NCBI GenBank assembly: GCA_003996215.1
Contig: QJPP01007526.1
Span: forward strand, 1,302,001-1,366,000
Length of the DNA: 64,000 bases
From: Jaltomata sinuosa
Taxonomy: Eukaryota > Streptophyta > Magnoliopsida > Solanales > Solanaceae
Reading direction: 5' to 3'
The notes under the pieces are model-generated. The model saw nothing but the letters and a program-made list of their open reading frames with translations. It made no database searches and was not told where the DNA came from. This document shows, piece by piece, positions 21,914-32,921 of the stretch (positions are counted from its first letter, which is position 1; the number at the start of each line of letters is the position of its first letter). The position numbers were made by a program, and so were the translations under genes.

Positions 21914-23463
21914 TAAATAGGGTTGTAAATTTAAGTAGTACAGTTGTAAAAAGAAATCAATGAGAATCATGTTCGTAGTAAATAACTTTTTCTTGATCAT
22001 GTCAAATTGATTAAATTTACGCAATGAAGTTGTTTGGTTAAAATTTATGCAAGAAACTTTCATTACTTGGATGATTAATAAAAAGAATCTTTATATATAA
22101 TTTCGTTAAGAAAAATCTTCAATAGACTTCGCCGGAGAAGGAGAAAAAAGACGGACACAATTTATCAAATGAGAGGCCAAATTTTTTTCATAGAGAATGA
22201 ATAGGGCTAATTTAGTTTATGAGTTAGGGTTGGGTCATGGTTTATTGCCATGAGGACGAAGAAAAGAAAAGAAAAGGTCCACATGAAATCAATAAAATAT
22301 TATGTCATATTTTATTGATCAAATATTAATAAAGTGATTTTTGGAGAGATACGGACATTATTGGGTGACCTATAGTTAGGTGACTTTTTGACTTACTGTA
22401 TATCTCCCCACTTATAGAAGCCAATTATAAGAAAGTTTCAACAACATATTTTGAGTTGTATATAAAATATTCGTGTTTTGTAGGATCAAATAATATGAAT
22501 GGATCAGGAAATCTTAGTAGTTCAGTTGGTCGATTATGTGAGCTTTCACCTTATTAATGAGGGTTCAATCCCCTAATATCCCTTTTCTATATCCCCTGCC
22601 CCCAATTAAAATAAAAAAAAATAAAATAATATGGACAAAAGAATAAGAAGTGATAATGTTAAATCTCTTAAATATTCTTTCTAAATTAAATTCACATGAT
22701 TGAATAATGGACATCACTGATAAGATATCAAATATTATAGTTGATAAGATAGTCAAATATTCTTAGTCTCCTACAAAAGATTAGACGCGTGACAATAAAG
22801 ATTAGTGGGTATGCGAGATCCCAAAAGATTGTTCTTCAGGATGTTCCTCGGACAGGATATGGCAAAATATTGTACCAATGATGATGCGAAAGAAAAGACA
22901 AAAGGAGACAAGAATGTCTGAATAATCAGGTGCACGGACAAGTACATACGGATCTGGGTAGTGCAAGAATAGTTGCTGGCACTACCAAGAGCCTTGACAC
23001 ATGGCTCAAAGTCATTGGTCTCAGTACTTTAAGGCTCTTATAAAACTTTCTTATTGGCTAAGGCCTCATTATAAAGATTTTTTGAATTCCATGCAATACA
23101 ACAACACCACTTTATTTTCTTGTGCCTTAAGTCTACTTCTATTTTCCTTGCTTTAAACTGAGCTAACACTCTTGGAGCCGCAGTTATTACTCTCAAGATC
23201 GATAGCGAACATAACGAAACACACATATTTATTTTCTACACTCTTTATTGCTTATAGTTTATTTTGATTTCCTTCTTAATTTATAACTGATTCGATATTC
23301 AAATCGCTAGTAAATTAATCTAAAAAAAATTATATTAATAAGCGTGATTTTGACCTCATATAAATTTAACTGTATCATTTTTAGAATAACAAAAACAAGT
23401 CAATAAGAATAAAATAGCCAAACATTAGTGATCTCCTATAAAAGTATATATAATAAGACAAAG
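21914..23463. repeat. Module A, copy 3
   Basis: Nearly identical to 8079-9634 over about 1.55 kb, including the same short frame near 21881-22063. Differences are isolated substitutions and a small indel near 22610. Ends with 'taataagacaaag', the hAT target. Confidence 0.88.
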
Positions 23464-24191
23464 CAGTGACGGATCTAAGATTTTAAGGTCGTGGGTGCTC
23501 CCTTAGCTTAACAGTGACGGGGAAAAAAATTTATTTTTCACTAAAGATATTCAAAATATAAAAGGTAAATACACGAAAAAGTCCAAACAATGTGTATATA
23601 TATATATAACCTTAACTATTTATAAATATAATTTTTCGTCGAAGAAGATTCGAATAACCCCCTTGACTATACCTAACTACACCCCCGCTTAGCTGACAAT
23701 CACAAAATATAAGTGCACAAATTTAACATTTGTCATGAAAAGAACCATCATATTTTAACTCGATAACAAAAATAATTGATAAAAAAATTAGAATAAATAT
23801 TATCTTGAATTAATAAAAAAGAAAAGTTATTTTTCTTTGTATACACTCTTTTTAGGAAAAAAAGTAGCAAAATGAGTGAAAGAGAAAAAAGAACAAAAAA
23901 AACGTAAAAGGAAGTTGTGACTACATTTAATCAATAATAAGGGGAGAAGAGTAATTGGTTTTTCAAATTAAAGGAATATGTGCTGAGTAGGATTCGAACT
24001 CAGGCGCAAAAGGAATTAAAATAACCTAATGCACCCACAGACAACCACTGCACCAATCAAGCCATTAGTGTCATGGGTGCTCACCATTAAATGTTATCCG
24101 ATTGTTCTTAATTTCTATATACATATATATAGTTCGATACAAGGTTAATGGGTGCTCGAGCACCGGAGGAGACTATGTGGGTCCGCCCCTG
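23464..24191. mobile_element. Complete non-autonomous hAT element, 728 bp, 8-bp TSD
   Basis: The ends are imperfect inverted repeats: CAGTGACGGATC at the left, GGGTCCGCCCCTG at the right (inverse CAGGGGCGGACCC). It is flanked by identical 8-bp direct repeats AGACAAAG (23456-23463 and 24192-24199), the hAT signature. An unfilled site exists at 21581-21588. No transposase is encoded. The minus strand carries A- and B-box-like motifs (see 23990-24055). A 42-bp left fragment of the same element lies in copy 2. Confidence 0.93.
23990..24055 (-). promoter_or_regulatory. tRNA-type Pol III A and B boxes inside the hAT element
   Basis: On the minus strand 24055-24045 reads TGGTGCAGTGG, a full match to the A-box consensus TRGYNNARNGG. 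24000-23990 reads AGTTCGAATCC, one base from the B-box GGTTCGANTCC. Spacing is within the range seen in tRNA-derived SINEs. No cloverleaf with paired acceptor stem is evident, so this is probably a captured SINE head or tRNA relic rather than a tRNA gene. Confidence 0.5.
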
Positions 24192-25440
24192 AGACAAAGT
24201 CAATAAGAATGAAGTTGGACGTCTAGTATTATATAATCAAAACAAAATGTGAGTATTAATATGTCTGGACAAAATTCGACATGTACAACATATATATATG
24301 TTGAATTAAACTCCATGTCCACTAAATGTACTAAGGTTATGTAAAAAGGAAAGAAGTTTTTGCAGTAAGATAAATGCATATAAATGCTGATCGGAATGAA
24401 GAATATTATTCTCTCCGTTCCTAAATAAGTGATTATTTAGGCTTTCAAGAATAAATTAATCACATTCTTCCAAATTTGCCCTATAACCAAAAATCATTAA
24501 TTAAAAACGATCACATTAAATGTATAGTAAGATTTAATTAGGGGTAAGGTAGTAAAAACACTTTTTATTTCTTTTAGGAGTGAATAATTTATTAAAGCGT
24601 GTGCTCAATCTAAAATGATCACTTATTTAGAATGAAGAGAGTTCTCTACGAGTAGTTCTAAAGTGTTTTCTCTGTATAGATGCAATTATATGAGTGAGAG
24701 ATATGAAATGTTAGTTTGATATAAAATATACGTTTGCATTTATTCAATTTCATAGAACGTAACAATCTTTTTCCCTTTTGGGAAACCTACGACGTTGGAC
24801 CATTTAATGATACTCTACAAGAAATTAAAGTATATTTGAACTTCACCTACATTAATTAATTACTCTACATGTTATCTATATCCTTTTATGGTATCATCAC
24901 CTCCGATCCTTCTCTTTCAATAATTTATATCCATTTTACTACATGTTATATTCTTTTTAAAGAAAATATTAACTAAAATAATAATATGATTAAATTATCT
25001 TTTTTATTCTTGATTTCAATATAATGCTACTCTCTTTTTTATCATATTTATTAAATACTGCTAAAGGTGAAAATTAGGGAGTAATAATTTCAATCTTGAT
25101 TTTTAAAATTGACAATTAAAGTTGACCATTTATTTCTAATAAAGACGACAAATAAAATGTGCCTGAGGGAATATTGAATAATTTTTTTTTAAATCAAAAT
25201 TGAAAATCTCCCCGAGAGGAGCAAAGGATGATTTTGTTGATTTCTCTAATTTCCTCATGAAATATGTAAATTTTGTTTTTTAAGAAATGAAGATTTTATA
25301 TCTAAACTCATATTGAACGAAGTTAGTTTGACCCTCACCCGTACTCCGAATTAAGTTACATTAATTGGAATGGAGGGACTACTCATCACTTTAATCTTTT
25401 CTACTCCCCTTAGAAAAATATTCTTAATGTGTGTCTCTCT
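24192..25440. repeat. Module B, copy 3
   Basis: Matches 5637-6167 and 7526-7935 of copy 1 without the second Helitron, and carries its own MITE at 24411-24641. Words: 'aactccatgtccactaaatg', 'cgtttgcatttattcaattt', 'gtgaaaattagggagtaata'. No coding frame. Confidence 0.83.
24411..24641. mobile_element. Stowaway-like MITE
   Basis: The left end 'ctctccgttcctaaataagt' and right end 'cacttatttagaatgaagag' are inverted copies with the 'ctccgttcc'-type start usual for Stowaway. About 230 bp, with no coding. The TA duplication is not clean, so the exact ends may be off by a few bases. Copy 1 lacks it. Confidence 0.65.
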
Positions 25441-26396
25441 CCACCAAATCACCCGTCAAAACACTCGAATTAAACTCCCCCCTCTAAAATGGTGGAATTT
25501 ATATATATAGATGAAGGCAATTTTAGTAGCTGGGTTACTATATGTTGTGTCTGTATTAATTCAGTGGAGAAATGATCATTCTGCAAACGTACAATTAATT
25601 TTGTGTATAAACTGGTCCTAGAGAGGCAAAATTTAAAATATTTAGATAATATTTGGAAGAATCATAATTAAAAAACACACTCTATTTGTAACTACTAACA
25701 CATATAAATTGAAATGAAGAGAGTGTAGATGATACCAGAGGAGAATATAGAGTCCAGAGCTTAAAGAACACTTTTTAAAGCTAAAAATTAAAGGGGCTAT
25801 AAAAAAGTTTATATAATTTTTTTTAAAAAATATTTGTATATATTTAACACAAAATAATGAGAACGGATAGGGTAAGAAAGGATGGGGTAAGATTTTTTTT
25901 TTTTTTAAGCATCAAATTTAAAAATAAGTTTTTTTAAAAAAAACTTTTGGGGGGGCAATTTTTATTTTTTTTTAATATTTTGTTTTGGGGGGAGGGGAGG
26001 GGGTGGCTGGTAGGGGGTTGGGTGGGGTGGGGTAAGAAAAGAAATTTTTTTTTTTTTTAAAAATAAATTAAAAAATTAATTTTTTTGGGGGGTGGGAGGG
26101 TGGGGAGGGGTAGAGAGGTGGGGGTCGGGGTAGGGGGTGGGTAAATTTTTTTTTGTTTGGGGATGTGTGATTTTAAGAGTAGTATGAAAATTGCAACTTG
26201 TTTTCCCTACTTTGATAAGGATGTCATTTTCCTTATTTTGAAGGAACTTGTTTTCCTAGGGAAGATGTTTTCCGAAATTTCTAGCCAAACGAACATGAGA
26301 AAATAGAAAAACATTTTTCGAAAAATATTTTCCTCCGTACCGAACACACCCTTAGTGTGTTTCAAAAAGAATAGTGTAGGTGAAGTTCAAAATTTT
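25441..26396. other. No gene; low complexity with a G-rich block
   Basis: 25441-25870 is plain AT-rich sequence with no recognisable feature. 25884-26160 alternates poly-T/poly-A with dense G runs on the plus strand ('gggtgggagggtggggaggg' near 26090). 26290-26352 ends with 'accgaacacaccctta', a word common at the ends of Solanaceae MITEs, but I could not find a matching left end. Confidence 0.5.
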
Positions 26397-27389
26397 TTTA
26401 TGAGAAAATCTTGTAGTAGGTCCTTGTCTGATCATTAAATGCCCCAAGTTTCCTAAAAGGGATAATGAAGATTGTTGCTTCAATAAATGCAGGAGTATTT
26501 TTTTTTAAAGAATAATAAGGGCGTTTCTTAAAAGAGAAAGTAGTTTTGCATGAGTAATTTCATGGCTACCAACCTCTTATGTTTTTTTGGAAAGTCATAA
26601 CAAATAGAAGTATTTCCTTTGTTCACTTTTACTTTTTTATTTTGGTCTTTGCACATCTATTAAGAAATAACGATTTTAAAATATGAGTGTTTTTTCTCTC
26701 TTAATATGCTAAAAGTGACTAAGTAAAAATGAAAATATATTTTTAGGAGTATGGTTGAGTAAAGAAGTTGTGCCAATTAGTCCAGCTCAAACAAGTGCTT
26801 CTAATTCTCTGTCCATTTGCCAATGTTCAAGTGTTAAAACAGAAAATATACAAGTAGTAATACTGCAACTTTGAAGGTTAAGAGTAGTCAAAACAGCTTT
26901 GAAGGATCACCACTTTGCAAGTTTCTTTGAATTTCTTCCCGTTCAACTAGCTAGACAGGTAAATTTAGCTATGACTTACTCTTCTTGTTTTCTGATTTTT
27001 CCTTAGTTTTTTCTTCTGCATTTTGTGGCTGGCTCCCGCCCCATTGACATCCCTAAAGATATAGGATTCCTCATTATGTGCCTCATTGTGTGCCCCATAG
27101 TTACAACTAACTTCCGGAAAAATCTTCCATTCTTCTCTTCTGTTAAATAGCTGCACGCGAGGGAAATTTTTAATTGGTGCAGGGGAGAGGAGAAGCAGGG
27201 CTCTTGGGGTCTTTAGTCATGCCCCTAACAACCATATGATGAGACCTTAGGGGGTACTTTAGAAGGTATGAGTTGTAATTGGTTTTTGTGATATTGGTAG
27301 TTTACTGGACGAAATGGGATAAATATTTTATAATTTGATTGAATTCCTTAGCTGGTTTATTCTCTCCCGGTGCATGTTAAGCACTAACG
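26397..27389. repeat. Modules C and D, copy 3, then spacer
   Basis: 26397-26490 and 26525-26600 match module C of copy 2 (18000-18110, 18431-18520). 27040-27100 matches module D (19280-19330). The order A-B-C-D is thus kept in copies 2 and 3. 27150-27389 is unmatched and leads into the LINE. The frame 26965-27156 is not supported. Confidence 0.65.
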
Positions 27390-28514
27390 TGCGCCAACCA
27401 TGGGTAGGAGAGCAAAACCAACAGCTCTACCATCGGAGATTGGGGCGAAGGCACCGGCAGTAAAGGCAAAACAACCAATAATAGTGAATGAGAAAATAAG
27501 AGAGACTCTAGTAACAGCAAAGTCTGAAATTGGGGGAAGGGGCGATGTCACTCCAGTAACAGATGAACAGATTTCACAACCAGAACCGGTGAAAAATGCA
27601 AAGGCGGCACTAGCTGCTTGGACTGAGATAGCTCCATCATGTAGCCATGGCAGGAGACAAATACATGGGCTGACGAGGTGGATCAGCAGGAAGGTATGAC
27701 TGTTGAACCGAGAACTTCTATCTGGGATAATTTTGATATCGCTAAGATCTCTAATGCGGGGTTTAAGCACAGTATGTGAACCCGGAGAAGAAAGGGGAAA
27801 CAGAGATAGGAGCAATTGACATTGAGGATATTTCATCTGAGATCGAATACTGGAGACATTCGATAGTATGTTATGTGCTTGGAGCACCCCCCCCCCTCCC
27901 TCCCCCTTTCGCTGTTCTGAACAGCTTCATACAGAGGTTGTGGGGGAAATTGGGGATCAATAAGATGGCCATGATGAAAAATGGCATTGTCTTGGTGCGA
28001 TTTGATTCTGAGATGGGCAAAAACGAGGTTATACAAGGTGGAATCTACCATTTCGATAACAAGCCGTTTATTGTGAAGGCATGGAGTGAAGATATGGAAT
28101 TCACACGAGATGAAATATATTCTACCTGGCTTGGATTTTAAATATTGGAGTGCCAAAGGATTAAGTAAGATTGGGAGTCTAATTGGTAAACCTCCAATGG
28201 CTGACAAGAATACGGAGAAGAAGATAGGTCTCAACTTTGCAAGGATGTTAATAGAAGTGCAGATTGGTACTGAACTGCCGGAAACAGTGATGTTTAGAAA
28301 TGAAAAGGGTGTAGTAATTGAACAAAAGGCGGTGTATGATTGGAAGCCAACATTATGCTCCTTTTGTCACAAGTATGGCCATTCTGAAATAGTATGCCGA
28401 AAGCAAAAAACACAGAAGCAGGGAAATTCTGATATTGATACTCAGGCCCAAAGGATGGGAAGTAGGTCACTGGTAAGGCCCATGGTCAGGGAGTTGTCAT
28501 CACTGAGAGAGTGA
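27390..28514 (+). pseudogene. LINE ORF1 (nucleic-acid-binding protein), broken
   Basis: Begins ATGGGTAGGAGAGC at 27400. The N-terminal 99 codons are Ala/Lys/Pro-rich and end at a frameshift near 27700. A second frame (27776-28141) holds a DUF4283-like domain: YWRHSIVCYVLGA, the F..F...LWGK segment, GIVLVRFDSEM and HFDNKPFIVKAWS. A third frame (28086-28514) continues it: ARMLIEVQIGTELPETVMF, then a CX2CX4HX4C knuckle, CSFCHKYGHSEIVC. This is the usual ORF1 of plant L1-type LINEs, which coats the element RNA. A C-rich run at about 27888-27905 sits between the frames. At least two frameshifts inactivate it. Confidence 0.85.
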
Positions 28515-28780
28515 ATAAAAATGTGGAAAGTGGTCAGGCCTCTACATAGAGCGTAATTGCTCAAGGACAGGGATCTAATAAGGAGTCATCACCAATAGGA
28601 CAGACGAATGAAGGTTTGAATTTGCCTACAAAAAGTGTGAAATCTCCCAGAATGGAGGCTGATAAAGAATCTATGCCTGTTGCAAATACTTTCCTTCCTC
28701 TCGGTAAGGCTACTGACTTGCAGAAAGGCACTGATAAAGCTGGGCAGTTGGAAATGGTGGAAAATTAACCGACCCCTATT

Positions 28781-29057
28781 TTGGGAATGGTTAATATCTT
28801 AACATGGAATGTTAGAGGCCTTAACGGCCTGAATAAGCAAAAGGAAGTTAAATTCCTTTGCAATAAGGTAGAATCAGGATTAATAGGTTTACTTGAGACG
28901 AAGATAAAAAGTACAAAAACACAACAAGTTGTTGATAACATGTTTGGGGGGTGGAATACTGGAATTACATCACAAATCATAACTTCCATTATAATGGAAG
29001 GATTATGATAGTATGGAGATCAGACTTTTTTGAAGTAGAGGCCATTCAAGGGTCTTG
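28781..29057 (+). pseudogene. LINE ORF2 endonuclease, N-terminal part
   Basis: Opens with NILTWNVRGLNGLNKQKEVK, the first conserved block of the apurinic-type (exonuclease-endonuclease-phosphatase) domain of plant LINE ORF2. The catalytic glutamate follows in GLLETKIKSTK. A frameshift near 28985-29005 is followed by GRIMIVWRSDFFEVEAIQGS in another frame, then the sequence is replaced by gypsy DNA. The rest of the domain reappears at 30055. In plant LINEs this enzyme nicks target DNA to start reverse transcription. Confidence 0.88.
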
Positions 29058-30040
29058 ATACACGAAATAGGGACACAAAACTAACACTGATCTCTTCCAG
29101 GCTATAGTAGATAGCTGGTCATCAGACACTGAACTTCAACAACTCATTACAGAGTTACAAGTAAATCCTAATGCTCATAAACAATTTACTTGGTCCCAGG
29201 GTCAACTGAGAAGGAAGGGCAAGCTAGTTATTGGCAAGAACCAAGGCCTTAGGACTGAGATTAGGACACTATGGCATGCTAGTTCCCAAGGGGGTCATTC
29301 AGGTGTTGAGGCCACTTTGAAAAGTCTTCTCACACTGTTCTATTGGAAACATATGAGGGAAAAAGTTAAAACAATTTATTCAAAGATGTGATGTTTGCCA
29401 GAAGGTCAAGTCTGATCTTGCTGCATATCCTGGTCTTCTGCAGCCCCTCCCCATTCCAGATGTGGTTTGGTCACAAATTAGCATGGATTTTATAAATGGC
29501 TTGCCTAAATCCAGTGGATATGAAGTGATCTTGGTGGTAGTTGACAGGCTCAGTAAATATGGGCATTTCCTTCCTCTTAAACACCCTTATACTGCTCAAT
29601 CAGTGGCTAAGGTGTTCTTTGATACTATTGTTAAGCTCCATGGCTTACCTGATGCCATTACTAGTGACAGAGATGCTGTCTTCCTGAGTTCTTTTTGGCA
29701 AGAAATCTTCACAATCCAAGGTGTTCAGCTTAACACTTCTACTGCCTATCATCCAGAGTCAGATGGACAGACTGAAGTCCTGAACAGATGTTTAGAAACA
29801 TATCTAAGATGCTACTGTCATGATGATGCCTCAAACTTGCTTGCTTGCCTACCTATGGCTGAGTATTGGTACAATACTTCTTACCACTCAGCCATTCACA
29901 CCACCCCCTAATTCTTATTCTTCTTCTTAGCTGATCTTCTCGAGGCTAAGCCTCCTGAATTCAGTCTCTTGATCCTCGAATCCTTCGTGGTTCCTGCAAT
30001 CAAGTATCAGATCTGCACAAGTCCTTACCTGTAAGGTTAA
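29058..30040 (+). mobile_element. Gypsy fragment nested in the LINE
   Basis: The LINE endonuclease is cut at 29057 and resumes at about 30040. Between lies Ty3/gypsy pol sequence (end of RNase H, then integrase) plus about 130 bp of unassigned sequence at its right end. No LTRs accompany it, so it is a fragment. I could not find a clean target duplication at its borders. Confidence 0.8.
29230..29911 (+). pseudogene. Ty3/gypsy integrase
   Basis: The zinc-binding part is readable across a frameshift at about 29370: LWHAS..GGHSGVEATLKSL, then RCDVCQKVKSD (H-H-C-C). From 29462 the core is open for 149 codons: QISMDFINGLPKS (first D), AITSDRDAVF (second D) and SDGQTEVLNRCLE (E). All three acidic residues and the surrounding YHPESDGQTE are kept, so the catalytic triad is intact. 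It is truncated after AIHTTP, just before the usual FEALYGR block, and the chromodomain/C-terminus is absent. In a live element this enzyme inserts the cDNA. Confidence 0.92.
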
Positions 30041-30223
30041 ACACATCATCAAGCAGCAGATGTTCATTCTTACTTTTGTCTATGCTTTTAATACGAAAGA
30101 GGATAGGAAGGAGTTGTGGGATCAACTGAGTCAAGTATGTCCTGACAGTTTACCTTGGCTTGTTCTAGGTGATTTTAATGCAATACTAAAAATGGAGGAT
30201 AGAGTGGGGGGTAAATGTGCAGC
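30041..30223 (+). pseudogene. LINE ORF2 endonuclease, continuation
   Basis: FILTFVYAFNTKEDRKELWD and LPWLVLGDFNAILKMEDRVG are the central and GDFN blocks of the LINE endonuclease domain, in the same order as expected after 29057. The frame ends at a stop (30221-30223) and the RT domain is absent, so the LINE is truncated here. Confidence 0.85.
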
Positions 30224-31214
30224 ACTTTAGTATTAAACATATAGGCACCTCTCATACTGATATAAAACCATCCTTAACTTCTTTGCTTGCTCTTTCCTTC
30301 CCTTTGGAAAGATTTTTGTTGGTGGGCTAGACGGGATATAGGCCTATAATCTACTCTGAAAAGATTTTTCTCAAAAAATATAATCTACTCAAAAAGGGCT
30401 GTCATGGTCTTATCTTGGGATTCAGTAGGTTGTTAGCCTCATGGATAATTTATTCATTAGCTTAAATTAATTAGCCGGAAAATGTTTGCATAAATGGCTG
30501 TGGCAACCTCTATCCAGGGATGGATTATAGAAGCCCGCTTACGTGTTCACATCACTAGCTTCTATAAAAATTTTAACTGTGAACCCAAGTATTATTGTGT
30601 ATTAACTTGAGCTCGCTTTAGGAACCCATAAAATTAATATCCTGGATCCGACTCTGCGACATTGAGCTAGAGTTCTTTTACTCAATGCATTTGAAGATCT
30701 AATCGATTCTTGTTCTGCCTGGAGATTACACTAATTATTATTCACAAAATGAGAGGATTGTTTAAATATCTGAATCGCTGCCGAAGCCTGGAACTTCCAT
30801 ATGGTGAAACTGTTCCCTTAAGTAGCTCTGAGAACTCCACCCTGTCTTGATTTGTAATTGAACTGTGAAAATATAAATTCAACAATGGAACTTCACAGCA
30901 ACTGTAAGTCAATCTAATCTCTGCCTCACCCATTCCATTACGACATTCTTTTCTTGATCACTATATAATCATATATTGACCGAAACACACTCACACCAAA
31001 AGAAATACGAAGGGGGAGCCTGCGGCAAGGGTTCCAAACCTAGGCTTAATGCCCCAACGAGTAACTACAAACTTAAGATACAATTAGTAACTACAAACTT
31101 AAGATACATTGCGGGTTTCTTTTTATTAGGCATCATAAGGAGGAGAACATGCATATTGCCTTAATTTGTTTCTATTTGGGATTGCATTCTAACATATGTA
31201 TGATACTTTTTTAG
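30224..31214. other. Spacer with one small hAT-like MITE
   Basis: No coding frame is supported; the minus-strand frame 30742-30933 has no domain. A small element may lie at 30515-30656. The end of the region resembles an intron tail: 'atgatacttttttag' before 31215. Confidence 0.4.
30515..30656. mobile_element. Small hAT-like MITE
   Basis: Left end CAGGGATGGATTATAG and right end CCTGGATCCGACTCTG are imperfect inverted repeats of the CAGNGNCGGATCC type seen in the hAT element at 23464. About 142 bp. The flanking 8-mers do not match, so the borders or the target duplication have decayed. Confidence 0.4.
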
Positions 31215-31309
31215 GACGAAATGGCTTCGGAAGAAAGTGATAGCCTTCATATCACTCCGATGGCACCACAGGTAGTGAGCACGAGCGTTCTACCATCACC
31301 GGATCACAG
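31215..31309 (+). other. Exon-like block a (divergent member)
   Basis: A 95-bp block preceded by 'atgatacttttttag' and followed by 'gtatatttt', a good acceptor and donor pair. It can start at an ATG in plant context (ACGAAATGGC) and reads MASEESDSLHITPMAPQ, then VVSTSVLPSPDHR. Aligned with blocks b-e at 32464, 34501, 45853 and 46072, the shared pattern is SEESD...L.IT..AP...ST..LPSP...R. Similarity stops at the splice-like borders, which is what a true exon would show. I do not recognise the protein family. It might be the less altered ancestor of the others. Confidence 0.45.
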
Positions 31310-32149
31310 GTATATTTTAAGCTTGTACCTACTTTAACTTCAGAATATTATTAATAAATCTCCAATGTATGAATTACAGAACAATTTCTCCTCCTAGAAA
31401 TAGCAAACATAATTTGGAGGGAAAGTTAGTCGTCCGTAATAACTAACTTTGTGAAATGAAAATATCCTCAGCTTGCTCGTTACTCCAACTAGCTGGTTTG
31501 TATGCTTAATTATACCAATTATCATCCCATGATTATTGGTTCCACCTTCATTTGGAGGAGCTTTAGTTTGTATGCTTAATTATACGAATTACCATCCCTT
31601 CGACGCCACTTCTTACCCAATCATAATTGTCATGTGCTGGTGTTGGAATATACTATGGTATCTTTCTGTATTGATGAGTCGAAGATCATGCTATTTTCTT
31701 CTCCCATATAAGAAATGATTCGATGTTTAATTGACCTAGAAACACACCATTCATGTTCTTGCGCAAATATCACTTGTTGAGCTGGGTTGCAAAATCATAA
31801 GGCTCATAATTTTCTCAATCGCTAGAGTGTATCAGGCGTGACTCGCGTGAGAAGTGCACGAGTTTGAAATCTATGTTATCTTCCATAACTCCTCTACCTT
31901 GGTTACATCAACCCAATCACTCTTCAAAATAGTTTAACTCAGACAATGTCAATTAGTATGTCATAATAGGTGATATTTACTGACTTTGGACCATTGTCAC
32001 TTGTAGTTGCATGACTCTAAGTCATTGAGACAACCATAACACCATTATAAAATTCCATAATCCCTTCCCGAACCAAACATGAATCTCCTTGAGCTCTTCA
32101 TGTCGCTTTTTTGCAAAACAATATCCATTAAATCTACATCAAACTCGTT
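31310..32149. other. No gene seen
   Basis: A ~35-bp direct repeat ('gtttgtatgcttaattata' at about 31497 and 31567) is the only structure I can support. Reading frames are short and unrelated to any family I know. Confidence 0.5.
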
Positions 32150-32921
32150 AAATCTCTGTGAAGGGCTTTCACATTAGTTAGGTAATAACTGTATTAATTG
32201 TAAGTAGAAGTTAGGGAGTTAGTTAGCTAATATAGTGTGTGTGTGTTAGCTAGCTTAATTTAGCTTAAATACTCGGTGGATGTATATTAAGCAATTTTCA
32301 ATTCATTTCATGCAATACAACACAATTCATAAATTCTCTCTTTCTCTCATCTCTCCTTCGAGCTTGTTCATTTGTATCAATGGAGATTAATCTCCAGCCC
32401 CTCAATTTTATTCGTTATCGTTTCAATTAGTTGTTTATTTCTCTCTTATTTAAATGTCAACAGTTTACATGGTTCAGAAGAAAGTGATCAGGCCTTAGAC
32501 ATCACTACTGTTGCTCCACTTACTACGAGCACTGATGCCCTACCATCTTCGAGCCAGAGGTACATTCTGTGAACCTTCGAGCTTGTTCATCTGTATCAAT
32601 GAAGATTAATCTCCAGTCCCTCAATTTTATTCATTATCATTACAATTAATTGTTTATTTTTATCTTATTTTGTGAGAAACTTTTCTTAATTTTTGATGTA
32701 TCTGTTCACTCTTTCCTGCCAATGTTGTTGTTGGTTGACGAGTAGAAGATTTTCTATCTCTTAATGAGTAAAAAAGGGAAGTCCTCAACATGTTATTAAG
32801 AACCAAAAATAAATAATTAATTAATTAGAGACAAACTTAAAATTTGTCCTTTTATAATATGTGCAGACCAAGAGTCTCATACATATACTCATCAAAAGTT
32901 GTGATTGAGTGGGAAGTTAGT
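32150..32921 (+). repeat. Module E, copy 1 (promoter-like head, exon-like block b, tail)
   Basis: 32150-32460 matches 45550-45850 and includes 'agttagttagctaatatag', a TATA-like 'agcttaaatact', 'ttcatttcatgcaatacaac' and a CT-rich leader. 32464-32559 is exon-like block b. 32575-32921 matches 34615-34950 and 46180-46510. The head looks like a promoter plus 5' leader, or an LTR U5; I cannot decide. The module is cut at 32922 by a gypsy LTR piece. Confidence 0.7.
32464..32559 (+). other. Exon-like block b, 96 bp
   Basis: Bordered by 'aaatgtcaacag' and 'gtacattctg'. Reading with one leading base: LHGSEESDQALDITTVAP, then LTTSTDALPSSSQ and a split AG. Length 96 with one base before and two after whole codons makes it a phase-symmetric exon, so tandem copies could splice in frame. 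No in-frame ATG exists upstream in the open frame. Confidence 0.5.

Noticed and set aside
23985..24060. tRNA gene
   Set aside because: A and B boxes are present but no paired acceptor stem or cloverleaf could be drawn; it lies inside a hAT element.
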